Shown: positions 19,881 to 33,454 of the stretch, in pieces | Layout of the letters: each line of letters opens with the position of its first letter | How positions within the stretch are numbered: the stretch's first letter is position 1 | Assembly: GCF_032884065.1 (NCBI RefSeq) | Contig: NC_088873.1 | Location: forward strand, 2,417,718 to 2,481,717 | Direction of reading: 5' to 3' | DNA from: Artemia franciscana | Taxonomy: Eukaryota; Arthropoda; Branchiopoda; Anostraca; Artemiidae | Length of the DNA: 64,000 bases | Notes under the pieces: generated by a model | The model's input: only the letters and a program-made list of their open reading frames with translations | Databases searched by the model: none | What the model was told of the DNA's origin: nothing | Position numbers and translations under genes: made by a program

Positions 19881-22800
19881 GTTTAAACATAAATAATAGT
19901 TTAAAAAAAAGCAGTTATAGTCATAATTCATACAACTTCACCAAGTTCAAAATCAGAACACACGTTTTACTCTCAACCACACATTTTAGTTTTGAAAATC
20001 CAAACCACAAGGTCATTTAAACTTGTAGTTAGTGAAGTCTTTGACATATCAAGAATTTGAATGATGCAGGACAATCCAATTGCACAAGAATTATCAAATC
20101 TAAATAGCAGCAGTGAAGATGCCTGCTGGGATTTTTCTAGGGGGGGGGGTCAATTTTGTTTCCTTTCCTCAAAATTATCAAGATATTCCAAAACATTACA
20201 TAAAATTACCCTTTTTATACATGTTGGTGCTCTAAAGACATGGGGGATAACCCCCTTTTAACCTCACCTGTGGGTGCCAGTGAAGAGCAATCAATTACCA
20301 AGTCCAATTGATAGAACTCAATTGATGGAGATTCATAGAATTCATATTATCAAGGACATAGGGCTGTCAAGATTCCACAATTTATTATAAGAATAGATTA
20401 ATGGGAAGTTTCCCTGACCACTAACATCTGCCCAGGCCAAAATTCCATGGCAAGGCTTAAAAGTTTTACAGATTGCAAAATTATGCAAACGTTATTCTTG
20501 AGTGAATACTAAGCCCTATCAGTCCATCACTCATTTGACAAATGAATACTCAATCAAAACCTGTCTTGCACACAAACAAGAATGCTACTGAAGAGAGTAC
20601 TGAGTAGGACAACTGGTCACCAGAAAGTTTCTCATGTGGGTAAGAGCATCCCTTAATAGGGATTTTTTTTAAACAGATAATACAGAACTGAGAAGCAATT
20701 TTTTTTTTAACATCCAGGGCTAAAAACATGTCCACAGAAAAACTATAAAAGTAGAAACATTTTGTTTAATCCTAAAATACACCATAACACAAAGATACAC
20801 TTTTATTTGCTAAACAGTAAAGTTAGATCTACAAGTCAATGTGTAAAAATGTTCTTGCCACAATTGGAAAAAAACACAGCAAAAAACAAAACAAATTTTT
20901 GTGTACTAAGTTTTTTTTCTTTCTTCTTCTAACATCTATAAGTGTTGCTAGTGCTGCTAATTAGCTTATTTCTTTTTTTGTGTCTACAGTGACAAGCATT
21001 ATTGCTTTTTGTTTGATGTACAAATAAAATGATAAATAATAAGCCAAATAATCTTGGCCTGCATAAAGGTATTAGAGGAGAGGGGACATGGGGATACATT
21101 GGAATTGTGAAAACCATTGTAGCTGGACTGATACAGAGAATTGAATGGGAATCAAGTGACAAATTTCTTGCCATCTGATTTCTTTATTACTTCAAAATCT
21201 TGCCCATATTTTAGTCTTTGTGTCACAAAAATGCATGTATAGTCAGCTGGTAATTCCGAGTATTTTATTTCCTGGTGACATTTCCACATTTTGTAATTTA
21301 AACCAAAAGCAAGTAAAAAAAAACCCTATCATTCTCAAAGGACTACACAAAAAGAGAATTTAGGCCACATTGCTCACATGTTAGAACAACGGTTCCGAAA
21401 GAATTGACAAAAAATAAGCCATTCTTTAGCCCTAAACCTCCCACATAGTTGGATTATTCCATAATTAATCTTTCAATTTTAGCTACCACTCTTTATTCAT
21501 ATGACCCAACTATTTTCTAAGAAAGAAAAATTTTCTGCTGTCTGGAAAAGTATTTTCAATTATTTGGGCTTTCTTTTGTTCTTATCTTTCATTACTTGAG
21601 AACTTGGATGCAAATGTTGTTGTAGTAGCCACAGTATTTAGGTGGAACACAAATCACTGAATGGGAATTGAATGATATAGGAAATATTTTGATTCTTACC
21701 TGATTTTTGTGTTAGTCCAAAACTGAGAAGAGGATTATCATATTACTGGCAAGTGAAAAACTAAAGCAATAATTTAGGTTTAGGACCTATTCCTGACAGT
21801 CTTATTCATACAACAGAACTACTTTCTAACTTAAAAAACTGGTAAATTTTTACAGTTTTTTGCGTTATTTAGCTAGCTAGAATGTGAACACACCACTCAA
21901 TGTGTCTTTTATGCTCTTCCTCAGTATACTACTTACTTCTTGTAGAATCCTGTAATGTCACTAGAGTGATCTGGTGGTGCCAGCATATGTGGCAAAGTTC
22001 AATCAGTGCCAATACTGGCTTCTGGTAGAAGGTATTGTTGTAGTTGAGTTGTTTCAAGGGTTCTACATGCTCTTCTGCACTGATTTTATGACCAGTGGGA
22101 ATATAACAAGTGTACTACATATGGGGGGAATAAGAGCCACTGCAATGATAATAATTCTGTAAACTATTTTCATAGCCCTACCAGGGTACAGGGAAAGTGA
22201 CCTAATACAGCTGCAGAAAAATAACTCACTTTTTAATTCTTAATGTTTTTCCCGACACTATATTAACACTTTTGAACTTGAACTCAAAAAGACAGACTCT
22301 GAACATGGACTAACTACAGAATATGTGAACACATTAAATGACCACCATGGGCATAGTCTACTGAGACACAGTCCAATCCAATGTAAGAAACCCAGAATTG
22401 AACTTCCAGGGCCCATAAATTAGGGATGAATGTGCTATGTTGCAATATCTACCTCCATTCCTTCCCTCTCCAAAACAAAATGACCATGGATAAAATTTTA
22501 CAATTTTTGTGCTATAAAAGTAAAACCCCGAGAAATAGATTTACTATTGAAATTGGACATAATAAAAGTGTTTTGATAATCATACTTTTGCTTAATCTCA
22601 ATTTATATAGTTTAAAGACATGTAAATCTAAGTTATTTGTTAAATTTGCATAGAATTTTTTGATATGACTTAAAATTCTGATGAAATAAGAGTTTTATAT
22701 TTTTGTTACATAGTCATTACCTTAATTCGCACTTCAGAGCAAATTAGTTGCAAGAACTGTGATGCTCCATAGTTGATGATGGCGATAGATCTGGTTGCTG

Positions 22801-23033
22801 TGCCAAGGTCAAGCAACAAACCATAGGGACTAGAGAGTGCTGGAGAGATGCAATTTAAGCCCACTCGATAACAGTGATCACATGGTAGGTATGGTTCAAG
22901 GACCATTCTCCAGCGATTTAGAGTTGGCACCACCGCACAACAGTAACTTCGGATAGAGTGTGTGAGATGGTTGGGTATGACAAGCCGCATCATCCTCCAA
23001 GCTAACTCTCTATTGTGTTCCACGACTGTTATG
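19881..23033. other. Intergenic DNA upstream of ENDOG
   Basis: It should contain the ENDOG 5' UTR exon and promoter, which I cannot locate by eye. No protein-like frame that survives inspection. The frame at 22706-23176 (-) overlaps, out of phase, the C-terminus of the retrotransposon at 23034-24140. Confidence 0.45.
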
Positions 23034-24140
23034 GTAGTGAGGGCTGGGAGGGGTTTTCCCACTGGAATCTCCATGGTTTGGCCTCCCATTCCTTGTCGAG
23101 CCTCTTTTTGAATTCCTCGGGCGAGGTTGCCGTGACTGTCTCTTGGCTTAGTTGGTTCTAATTGTTCACCACTCACTGGCTGAAAAAAATCTAGTCAGAC
23201 TTTGGTGTTAACGCTAGATTTGAACAGCTTTTTGGAAAGTCCTCGTGTGTGCTTTTGGTGGGGAGAGAAAGTGAACAGCTTCTGATCCGCCTGCTGAAAA
23301 ACGAGTGTTGGGAGGTTAACAGATTGTAATCTTCTGCAGTAGGGCTGACTGCATAAACCGTTGATGCATTTGGTGGCTCTCCTCTGGACACCCTCAACAA
23401 GCTGGACTTCACTCTTGTAAAAAGGACCAGCAAGACATGTTCCGAAATCTAGGATTGGCCTGACCAGAGCTTTATATAATTTCAGAAAAACTGTGGAGGA
23501 TCGACTACTGACAGTTCTTTTCAGGAGTCCCAAATTTGCATTTGCTTTTGAAACTGCTTGGGCGGTGTGCTCGTGGAATTTTAAGCTGTCATCCAACAGG
23601 ACTCCCAGGTCTCTACCACTACTAGAAGTAGGAATCAAGACTGTCGATGACGTTTTGCTGTTGTACATAGTGTACTGGTGCTGCAGATTACCACGGCTGA
23701 AATGAAGAGTGACGCACTTTGAGATGTTGAAGGACAGAAGCCATTTATCTGCCCATGCTTGAATTTGGTTGAGATTGGCTTGTAGGCTAATGTTGTCCAC
23801 GGTACCAAATAGCTTGGAGTCGTCAGTGTAAAGAGTCAAGTGGTTTTTTGTTTCAACTACCAGGTCATTGATATAGATGAGGAATAAGGTCAGTCCGAGG
23901 ACAGTTCCTTGAGGGACGCTGCTCAGAACTTGGCAAGGTGTTGAATAGATCTTTCCTCCGTCCATGGTAAAGAGCCAAACCTTTTGCGTTCTGCCACCAC
24001 GGAAGTCCATTAGCCAGTCGACTAGTCTTTTATCAATGCCCACGGCTGTAAGTTTGGAGTGCAAACGACTATGGGGGACTTTGTCAAAGGCTTTGGCAAT
24101 GTCTAGTAGAATTAGGTCGACAGGAAATCCTCTGTCAAGT
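23034..24140 (-). pseudogene. Non-LTR retrotransposon reverse transcriptase (CR1/Jockey type), 5'-truncated
   Basis: RT domain from just inside motif A (GFPVDLILLDIAKAFDKV at about 24133-24080) through SSVPQGTVLGLTLFLIYIND (motif B) and the catalytic box as LYTDDSKLFG in place of the usual YADD/FADD, then GRDLGVLLDDSLKFHEH and the C-terminal LVRPILDFGTCLAGPFY and VEGVQRRATKCI. The main frame runs 24064-23195; the last ~50 residues continue in another phase (QLSQETVTATSPEEFKKRLD, KPWRFQWENPSQPSLP, stop near 23034) with a TGG-to-TAG change. The 5' part with the endonuclease is absent. Copies DNA from its RNA at a nicked target; this copy is dead. Confidence 0.85.
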
Positions 24141-24929
24141 CATATATTGGTATTATACAGAACTGTTCCAAGGGCCGGTGGTGCCCAGAGCAAAACTAAC
24201 TACAACATCCCCTGCTCAACTCAAACATGAGCAAAAAGCCTAATCAAAGAGGACAATGCCCAGCCATGGTGCAGCTGCTTCAGCCCCCCACCCTTCCCCT
24301 CAAAAATGGCTTTGGTACTATAGTTTACATTTTCCTGGTTACTATTGATGTACAACTTTTTTCTACAATAAACTGCAGGTCTGTTTCTGATACCCATGTT
24401 TGTAATGGTAAAATTGTTTGCTGTGCCTTACCAACTACTCTTTCTCCTGTTCTTCCTGTGGCCCAAAATGTAGTGCCATCTTCAAATACAGAGAGCATCA
24501 TTACCCCATCATTCAATGGCAAACCAGTTACAACTAAATTATACAGTCCAGGCCAAGAGCAGAGGACTGAGACACAGATCTTTTAACTTAAATAGTTTCT
24601 TTTGCAATATGCTTTCCAAATTTTACTGCTACTTCTCTATTTTATAGGAAGTTTCCAATTTTAGTTGCCCTTGGGATTTTCCCTTATTGTTACTAATTTC
24701 CTTTTTTGCAATGTTATTTATGCATAAATTCTGGAACTAGTATCTCAGCAACTTTTAACAGTTTGTTTTGGGAAAGCTGTGTTTTGTCCTGTATATTAGG
24801 CTAGTCATTTGGCTAATTTTTAGGTTAGCTTCAATCTTTTCTGCATCTTTTAGGAAATAATCCCAAATACATTTTTGAATAATTCATTCCTGGTGGGATT
24901 CAACTATTTTCCCTGTATGTTGTCCCTGT
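24141..24929. other. Region between two retrotransposon fragments
   Basis: The minus strand at 24522-24325 has a protein-like frame (DGVMMLSVFEDGTTFWATGR, ERVVGKAQQTILPLQTWVSE) with no family I can name, overlapped by a + strand frame at 24227-24586. One is the shadow of the other; the minus one has the better composition. It may be a piece of another mobile element. Confidence 0.3.
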
Positions 24930-25600
24930 ATATCTACTCTTATGCAATGATTATCACTTATCAGGGTAGCCTCCTCTATTGCTTTAACCTTGGAATTTCT
25001 AGCAATATGAGTGTTACCAAATTAGAGGTCTTCTGTTGTTTGAGATATTGTTGATAAACTTATCCTTGTTTGCAGTCCTTCAGGGGCTTATAAAAACAAG
25101 TTACTATAAATTAAGAAATAAAAATAGAGTTGCTGAGAGATGCCTGAACTGTTCTTCAGCAGGCAGTCACACCAAAGTGAATGGTGAGCATTTAGATCAT
25201 TTACTATAAAATAATCTCTACAATTTGTTATACTATTTTGAATCAATTTTAGGAACTCTCTCATTTCATTAGAACCTGGTAGATTATACATGGTAACTAT
25301 GATAAATGATTTACTATTACTAAAACACATGTCTGCTACTAGCAGAATAATCTCCATTCTACCCAAACTATTCAAAACAATTAAATAAAACCCTCTTACC
25401 ATGGAAGAATTCCTAATGCCAATTTTCAGCCCTACTCCTCTACCAGTTAATCCATCATTTCTAATGGCACAGAGTCTCTCATATTTGGGTTTAACCTTGA
25501 ATTGAGCCATGTTTCTTACAGGCAGAAAATGTCCAGTCTCTGTTTCTTAATTGATTTTAAGAAAAGTCCCTACATATTACATACAAATGCTCATTGATTC
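24930..25600 (-). pseudogene. Non-LTR retrotransposon endonuclease (Jockey/I-like) fragment
   Basis: From about 25600 the minus strand reads, with frameshifts, FLKSIKKQRLDIFCL then ETW-like residues (the ETWL block), and in the open frame 25510-25088 RNDGLTGRGVGLKIGIRN, KSFIIVTMYNLPGSNE and FIVNDLNAHHSLWCD (usual form GDFNAHH-LWG, with the catalytic Asp region changed to ND). Similarity continues to about 24930 with stops (TTEDL, KVKAIEEATLISDNHCI, the DHY/H block). This is the target-nicking endonuclease of a Jockey or I-type element. The NAHHSLW form differs from the CR1-like RT at 23034-24140, so they are probably two separate insertions. Confidence 0.7.
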
Positions 25601-25674
25601 CATGCAAAAGTTTTGACTCTGTTTTGTTTATGGCCATCAATTGGTAGTGTTACCAATCACTGAAATGTCCTTCA

Positions 25675-25879
25675 CAAAAGTAAAACAGTTCAAAATATGG
25701 ATGAAACCTTTTCATTGACAAGTGAATAGATATAAAATTCTTTTACTGTATATGTGTTTGAAATATCCAGTTAAATAATTTTATATCTATTCACTGTCAA
25801 TAAAAAGGTTTCATCCCTATTTTGAACTGTTTTACTTTCATCACAAAAAGGCAGTGTGGTCTTTGAAGTTATCTATGTA
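25675..25879 (+). mobile_element. Snap-back retroposon-like element, copy 2
   Basis: Same family and orientation as 7437-7699. The left arm is shortened internally (AGTGAATAGATATAAAATTC, then a jump), leaving arms of about 60 bases; the right arm and the tail (GGCAGTGTGGTCTTTGAAG, ending ATCTATGTA) are kept. Flanked by its own 13-bp direct repeat GAAATGTCCTTCA at 25662-25674 and 25880-25892. Confidence 0.75.
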
Positions 25880-25892
25880 GAAATGTCCTTCA

Positions 25893-28540
25893 TTATCAAG
25901 CTACTTCCCTGTAAGGGTCTTAATTATACCCTTTTGCTTTTGACACTTTCTCTGGTTGATAGGTAGCTTGTGAAGAAAATTTGGGAAATTTTGATTGTTG
26001 CTGTTGCAACTTGAGTTATTACATTTTTTGACAAAGTTTGAACTACATATGTCTTGAGTCTTATTTGAGTTGTTATTACCTTAAATCACATTGTCTGGTG
26101 AAATAAGGAAAAATCCTGGAAAGTTATTCTTGTATAATGCCTCTGCATAACTTCTGTATATCACTGCTACTCTAGCAGTTCCCATTTGTTGTTTTTCTAT
26201 AATATCTGCTATAATTCCTTGTTTTACTGGGTAGAGTTATGATGTTTTTGTGTGATTTTACCCATAATTAGTGCAAAAATATTACTTATTCTCATTAAAA
26301 TCAATCTTTTGGTCTATATCTCATGCAAATTGGATCTACTGAATAACATTTACCCTTCCATTATCTCAATTTTTGGTATTTAAAGCATTGTAAGTGTAGG
26401 TCTACTCTAGAATGTATTTGGTCCTACCAGCTAACCAGACTGCCCTGTGCAATTTTGCTCTATCAAATCTAACCATCACTGATAACCTTGGAGCCTTTTA
26501 TTTCCTTTCTTAATCGTTTGATATGTCCTTTTTACCTTAATAGGCTATTTATCCCTTATCTTATTATTTTATCTGGGGCTTTACTTCTATTAGTCCTAAT
26601 TTTGTTGCTTGTAATATCAAGCATTTTGCTTTTAGAGATGTAATTTGGACAGTGATTGTAATTCTTTCTTTGTTGATGTTGAATCCAAATTTATCCTATT
26701 TCAATAGTCTAAACTATGTATTTGATAAAACACTTTTTAGGACAAAGGGATTTCCTTTCTTTAGATACACATTTCATTGAGAAATGGTACATTTCATATT
26801 TTGGTATTGTCAATGCCTTCTTGCTATTGTTTGTGTCTTGTTTCCAAGATTGTGGTATAGCCTAAGTCTTTCTCTCATTTTAAGTGTAATCATTTTGAGT
26901 TGACTTTCTGCTGATCTCCTTGGTTTTTGGTCTAGTGCATAGAATGATTCATGGATTAACTTTGGGCTCAAGATCTTCATCAGAGTCATCTTCAGGAAAG
27001 GTCAGATTAACCTTTTTTTCAGTAGGCTACAGCCTATCAAATTTATTCTGAAACTGAATGCTAGGTTTACATGAAAAATTGGGATCAACTAGATTATTAG
27101 GAATATAAGTTTACCATAACTTGTAAGGACTGGTCTTTCTTATGTTTGAGGTAGGTTACTGAATCTAAGACAAGGCACTAGATAGCTTAGCCTACTGGTT
27201 CACCATATATGGTAATGACATAATGAACATCTTTCCATTAGATTTACCACATGAGGCATAGTGCTAATTGGTAGGTATCCTTATTCATAATTTAGCATGC
27301 TAGAACTAGTCACCAATGCCTTGATAAGGTTGGGTGCTCATTATTCTCCCCACTCCTCAACCCTATCTAAGAATCTAATGCCTTTTCTTTAACAATATTT
27401 GTTTTATTTTTACCTGGTGTAACTTATTGACTATCCTAAACCCAATTCCAGGCAATAGAAATACAATAAAGAAACTTGGCGAAATAAAATTTATGTAAAA
27501 CCAAATGTTTTAAAAAAAAATATGCTTGAAATACGCCATCTACTAGTCTTTTCTCAGCTATTTATGTCCTGAGGGAATAAAAAAACGCGTTGGTGAAAGA
27601 AAAGTTAACAGCTAAAGTAATCATTAATAAAGACAGTAGATGAAAAAACTAAAAGTAAAATGCACCATAACATACACAAACTATATAATCCACTAAAACA
27701 AACAAAAATAAAACGATTATACTCTTAGCAACCATAGAAATTCGATTCTTAAGTATTTTTTATGTTTTTTTTGCAAAATAAATGAGTCACTGGAATAGCC
27801 TTTTTTATAAATCGCTGCATGTGGACACTCAGACGAAACACGTGCAAGCAAAACCTATGTTTGGTAAAATCAGACTTAGAGGATTTTCCTGAAATATTGA
27901 AAGAATTTTTAATGTTGAAACAGAAAACTGTTAGGATGCAAAGATGATTTTGAAGCCCTAGGTATGTAGTCTTCAGATCCATTTACTCATCCTGTCCCTT
28001 CAAATCGTGTCTTTCCCAATTACTATTGTTACAGAAAATCAGCAACGGTTTTTAATAAGTTTAATTTTATCAATAGACCGTTTTTCTGTTTAAGATTTTG
28101 CCAATTAATGTTTAAAGACTAATTCGGAAGACGCTAAATAGTAGTAGTTTTTTGTTGGTAAAGATGTATAGTCCTGTAAACAAATGAAGTTAAGTAAGCA
28201 AGTTAATTTTCAAATGAAAGTAATTAACAACATTAAAGTTTGAAGCAAAAACAATTATTTTTCAGCAGCTATACTCCCTCCTGAGCCCTCCGTTATATGC
28301 GCAAGAGCTCTACAGTATTATGCTAAAAGAATTTATCAGTATAACAAATTTAGCTGACGATCTTCTAAACGTTTCTATTAGCAATTATACTATTTAAGCC
28401 TAATGAACATTTATAGCTCTTCGAATCCTGAGATACTGAGTAAAAAACATCTTATTTTATTCCAGTTGCCCTTGTTCTTTTGCGGTCGCTCTTAAGGCAT
28501 TAAAGACAAAATAAAAATTTTAGTTTAAATTATGGTTGAC
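25893..28540. other. Intergenic DNA, nothing recognised
   Basis: AT-rich, with many short Leu/Ile/Phe-rich frames and no conserved motif. No repeat shared with other parts of the window that I could detect. Confidence 0.5.
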
Positions 28541-30521
28541 TAAGGCTCTGAGTGACGATGTTCTTCTAAATATCAAAATTCACTAAGATACAATCACCCA
28601 TTCGTAAGTTATAAATACCTAATTTTTTCTCTCCCTTTAGCCCCCCAGATGGTTGAATCTGGGAAAACGACTTTATCAAGTCAATTTGTGCAGCTCCCTT
28701 ACACGCTTACCAATTTTCATCGTCCTAGCACGTCAAGAAGCACCAAACTCGCCAAATCACTGAACCCCTCCCCCCAAAGAGAGCGAATCCAGTACAGTAA
28801 CGTCAATCAAGTATCAAGGACATTTGATTATTCTATCCACCAAGCTTCATCCTGATTCCTCCACTCCAAGTGTTTTCCAAGATGTCCCCCTCCAACTCCC
28901 CCCAATGTAAAAAGATCTGGTCGGGATTTGAAATAAGAGCCCTAAGACATGGATTCCTTCTAAATACAAATTTCATTAAGATCCGATCACCTGTTCGTAA
29001 GATAAAAATACCCCAATTTTCCAAGAATTCCGGTTTCCCCCTCCAACTCCCCCCAATGTCACAGGATCTGGTCGGAATTTAAATTAGAGCTTTAAAACAC
29101 AAGATCCTTCTAAATATCAAATTTCATTAAAATCTGGTCACCCTTTCGTAAGTTACAAATACCTCCATTTTCAAATTTACCCCCCCCCCCCCCAACTCCA
29201 CCAAAGAGAGCAGATCCGGTCCGGTTATGTCAGTCATGTATCTTAGACAGGTTTTTATTCTTCCCATCCAGTTTCATCCTGATCTCTCCGCTTAAGTATT
29301 TTCTAAGATTTCCGGTCCCCCGCCCAATGACGCTGGATCTGGTTGAGATTTAAAATAAGAGATCTGAGGTACGAGGTCCTTCTAAATACGAAATTTCATT
29401 GAGATCTGATCACCCGTTCGTAAGTTAAAAATACCTCATTTTTTCTAATTTTGCAGAATTAACCCCTCCCTCAACTACCCCCAAAAAGAGTGGATCCGTT
29501 CCGGTTATGTCAATCATGTATCTAGGACTCGTGATTATTTTTTCCACCAAGTATCATCCCGATCCCTCCACTCTAAGTGTTTTTCAAGTTTTAGGTTTTC
29601 CCCTCCCAACTTCCCCCCTAATGTCACCAGATCTGGTCGGGTTTAAAATAAGAGCTCTGAGCCACGACATCCTTCTAAATATCAAATTTCATTGAGATCT
29701 GATCACCTGTTCGTAAGTTAAAAATACCTCATTCTTTCTAATTTTTCAGAAATAGCCCCCCCCCAACAATCCCAAGGAGAGCGGATCCATTCCGTTTATA
29801 TCAATCATGTATCTAGCACTTGTGTTTATTTTCCCCACCAAGTTTCATCCCGATCCCTCCACTCTAAGTGTTTTCCAAGTTTTAGGTTTCCCCTCCCAAC
29901 CCCCAATGTCACCAGATCCGTTCGGGATTTTTAATAAGAGCTCTAAGACACGATATCCTTCTAAACATCAAATTTCATTGAGATCCGATCACCCGTTCGT
30001 AAGTTAAAAATACCTCATTTTTTCTAATTTTTCAGAATTAACCCCCTCCCCCCAACTACCCCAAAGAGAGCGGATTCGTTCCGATTATGTCAATCATGTA
30101 TCTGGGACTTGTGCTTATTTTTCCCATCAAGTTTCATCCCGATCCCTGTTTTTCCGAGATTTTAGGTTTCCCCCCTCCAACTCCCCCAATGTAATCAGAT
30201 CCGGTCGGGATTTAAAATAAGAGCTCTGAGACACAATATCATTCCAAAGATCAAATTTCAGTAAGATCCCATCACCCATTCATAAGTTGAAAATACTTCA
30301 TTTTTTCTATTTTTTTCGAATTAAGCGGCCCCCCACTCCCCCCCAGATGGTCAAACTGGGAAAACGACTATTTCTAATTTAAGCTGGTCCCGTCCCTGAT
30401 ACGCCTGCCAAATTTCATCGTCCTAGCTTACCTGGAAGTGCCTAAAGTAGCAAAACCGGGACCGACAGAATTGGCGGTTGCTATATGTCACTTGGTTAAT
30501 ACCAGGTGCCATAAAAATGGT
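28541..30521 (+). repeat. Satellite-like array, ~280-bp unit, about seven units
   Basis: A unit is marked by GATC(T/C)GGTCGGGATTTAAA, TAAGAGCTCTGAG-CACGA, CCTTCTAAATATCAAATTTC, GATCACCCGTTCGTAAGTT, then a C-rich stretch and AGTTTCATCCCGATCCCTCC. The CGTTCGTAAGTT mark occurs near 28590, 28985, 29134, 29405, 29700, 29986 and 30267, giving later spacings of 271-295 bases. The first unit is longer and holds GATGGTTGAATC-GGGAAAACGAC; a variant of that block closes the array near 30345-30480. A second array with the same long first unit is at 56440-57330. No coding function. Confidence 0.85.
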
Positions 30522-33448
30522 GGAGCAATGCTGGGTGATCCCAAATTAACAGTTCTATAAATCTCAAATCCAATCAGCAAGAAAAGAAAAATTCAATATC
30601 CCACCTTGAAACTCCAAAATAACGCGCTAACCCCGGGAGTCACGTATGGTTCGAATCATTTGCTCATAGAACTAAAAAAACACTCATGCTCACACAAACA
30701 TCCAAAGCTATTGAAAAAAAAAAAAGAGGAAACAACATTATCCGATCGCCTATCCGAGAAATTTCCAAAATCATAAGCTAGACAAGGGAGTAGCGCATGA
30801 TTTCCACATTCACCCACTCATACAAGTTAACTAACTCATTCTCAAACAAACATCCAAACCCGATTCAAGACATTATGGAAAAACCATAAAAAATCGATTA
30901 TTTGCTAGAAATTCTTTAATATTCTTATAATCCGCGTTCTTTCGTTTGCTGCTTTTATTGGAATGTGTACAAGACATTTTAGCTTTGAATACTATAGTAT
31001 AGCAACAAAAATCGTCTATTCAGGTTAAGTCTTGCGCTTCAATCATTAAAGGAGGAGTGCTTTGTGGTCTAAAGCTTAAAAGGTTACCATAAAGCTTGCC
31101 AATGATTAGAGCTGCTATTTTGTAAGTCAGGCAAGGGGGTTGGGAAGAAAAGATGTAAAGCTTCATCTCCCCCTTCATTCTATATCAATGCACATGATCG
31201 AGTATCCCATTTTTTCCTTTTAACTCAGTGTTTGTCTCCAATTTATGTGATATTTTCTGATTGTCTAGCGACGAGAAACCACCCTGAACAATTGAGGCCA
31301 TAGAGGCTAACTCAACTATAATAGAAATAATTATCACAAAAAGAAGTTTATATCCAAAATTGGATGCATAAAAGAACTTTAAGACCAAAACACTTGTGGC
31401 TTCTGTCATAAAGAATTGGTATATCTACTACACATTAATAAGGAAAATACCATTAATCTGGGAAGGCTTGATGAGGTGGGATTATATTCTGGTACTCCCT
31501 ACTGGAATCAAGGGTTTCAAGTGTGACAAAAAATATTCATTATTATGAAGTGTTTAAAATGGTTACACAAATTCTCTTTAAGTAAAATGACTAGATGAGT
31601 CAAAAACACAAATACCACCAACAACACATTAATTGTTGGTTTTTATATTGGTTGGTTATTAATTAATCAATTAAAAAATTAATTAATTATTATTTAGTAT
31701 TTAATTGGTTTCTACAGTTTAAGCTACTCAGTTATACCATCTCTAGTAACCACGTTTTGCTCTCATTCTTATTCCCACTTAAACGAATGCAGTAGTTGAA
31801 CCCTAGAAGTATTACCACATTTTACCAGTTGGGAGAGGAATATACAATTTTTTACATTATATTTATTCATTAATCATCAGAGTCAATTCAGCAGCACAAC
31901 CATAAAATCTAAAAAACAACAACATAAAGTAAAGCTTGTGAATTTGGCTTCTGAACTTTCAAATATTTGTCTCAAATACAACATATCTTTATGACAAATA
32001 TCTTCTCATAATTGTAGTAGTAGCATTTGATCTCTTTATTATCTTGTTGATTTTAAAGGAATATTAGGTTTTTGAGATGAAGAGTCCTTTTACCCTTCTT
32101 ACATTTCTTCAAACCCTGCGCGTTCAATCTTAGCCTACCTTTAAGCAATATACTGCATACAAGGAGTCCGTAACTACGGCCTGCTTTTGCAACAAAACGC
32201 TTAACAAGACCTAAACAAGTCAATTTGATATAATACACAATCGAGAGGCCGAGGCAACCAATAGTACAGGAAGCGATAAAAACTTGCAGTCATATTTGTT
32301 GGAGTAGATGAACCGAAAAAATTTAGGTTTACTTGCGTTATAGATCTCTAAGCGCCACGAGAATACACCTAGATGTACTACGCCAACGAGCAGTTAGAGT
32401 AGCAGCGCATGTGTGCCGAAGTCAAAAGTTCTTTTATTATTCCACGCCACCAATTCAAGCTTTTCATCTCTTTTGTCTCAATCAATCAATAAATCAGCAA
32501 GGAGACAATGAAGATAACCTCTACTTGAAGGAAAACTGGCAATGAGGGCAGAATTGAAACTATTTTACATAAATAATTACAAACAGTACAATTAATTTGC
32601 ATAATACTGAGGGGACAGCAGACATCGAAACTTGACTTATAACACAAAGCAAGGCCTTAACAAGCCGAGTACATTCCACTTGGAACAACTTCTACAGGTG
32701 AATGATGAAAGGAAGCTTCTTTTTTTGAAACACATTTGCATTCCAGACTTTTCCTCAAATTCTCGACTGCGTTTTAAATTTATCTTAATTTTCTAAAAGA
32801 ATCACAATTCCTTGTGTTCTAAAATTTTGAAAGAATATTGGGCAACCATAATGGATATTCCTCTCAATAGTATTTAATTTAATGAAATTATATTTTTCAA
32901 ATCTAGGGAGAAGGGAGCAATTTCTTCCATGAAAATCTAGGAGGAGGGGGATATTTTGAAAAAGTTCTACAAACCCTTTGAAACTAATTTTTTTTATGGG
33001 ATGCTGACTGCCTGGCTTTGATTTTCTACCTCACGTCAATAGGGTGGGTTTCATTTACCCAGATGGCCAGTGTTTACTGGCGTTTGAGGCTCGCATCTTC
33101 TGATAATGAGTTAATTGCTGCGTTACGCACACGCATGTTAATACTTTTGCTCTATATTTAGAAGAAGCTTGCTTTTTGAAGCTATTTGTGCGTTGAATTC
33201 TTTCGTTTATCTTCTTTTGTTATATAGTCTTTTCGAAAGGTATTGTTTTATAGGTTTTCCGACGAAAGTAGTGAACTAGCGTAAAATAGAATAACCTAAA
33301 ATAGTTATGACCAAATTATGCCACCCTTGCCGGGATAATGATTTATAGAATGTGCATGAAACAGGAAGGTTTCTAAAAGTAAATTATTCTCCAAGACATT
33401 TTCTGATAATACCTAGGGTACATTCCAGAACTTAATCATCAGTACCGA
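30522..33448. other. Intergenic DNA 3' of AHCY
   Basis: At 30610-30880 two loosely repeated segments (CACTCAT-CTCAAACAAACATCC) follow a tRNA-type B box (GGTTCGAATC at 30649-30658), suggesting SINE debris. A frame at 32053-32238 (-; LVKRFVAKAGRSYGLLVCS) looks protein-like but is unassigned. Rest AT-rich. Confidence 0.4.
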
Positions 33449-33454
33449 TTTATT
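33449..33454 (-). terminator. Candidate AHCY poly(A) signal
   Basis: AATAAA on the minus strand about 300 bases after the AHCY stop codon, and the first such hexamer I find downstream. Use is inferred. Confidence 0.35.

Noticed and set aside
22706-23176. 156-residue open frame on the minus strand
   Set aside because: Another phase of the same strand reads the conserved C-terminal end of the retrotransposon (QETVTATSPEEFKKRLD, KPWRFQWENPSQPSLP), so the longer frame is a shadow.
23034-25600. One single retrotransposon with endonuclease plus RT
   Set aside because: The order is right, but the endonuclease is of the NAHHSLW (Jockey/I/RTE) type and the RT of CR1-like type, and the ~800 bases between do not read as a linker; two separate insertions are likelier.
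28649-30007. Ser/Pro-rich frames in the C-rich repeat region
   Set aside because: They lie in the ~280-bp satellite and repeat with it.
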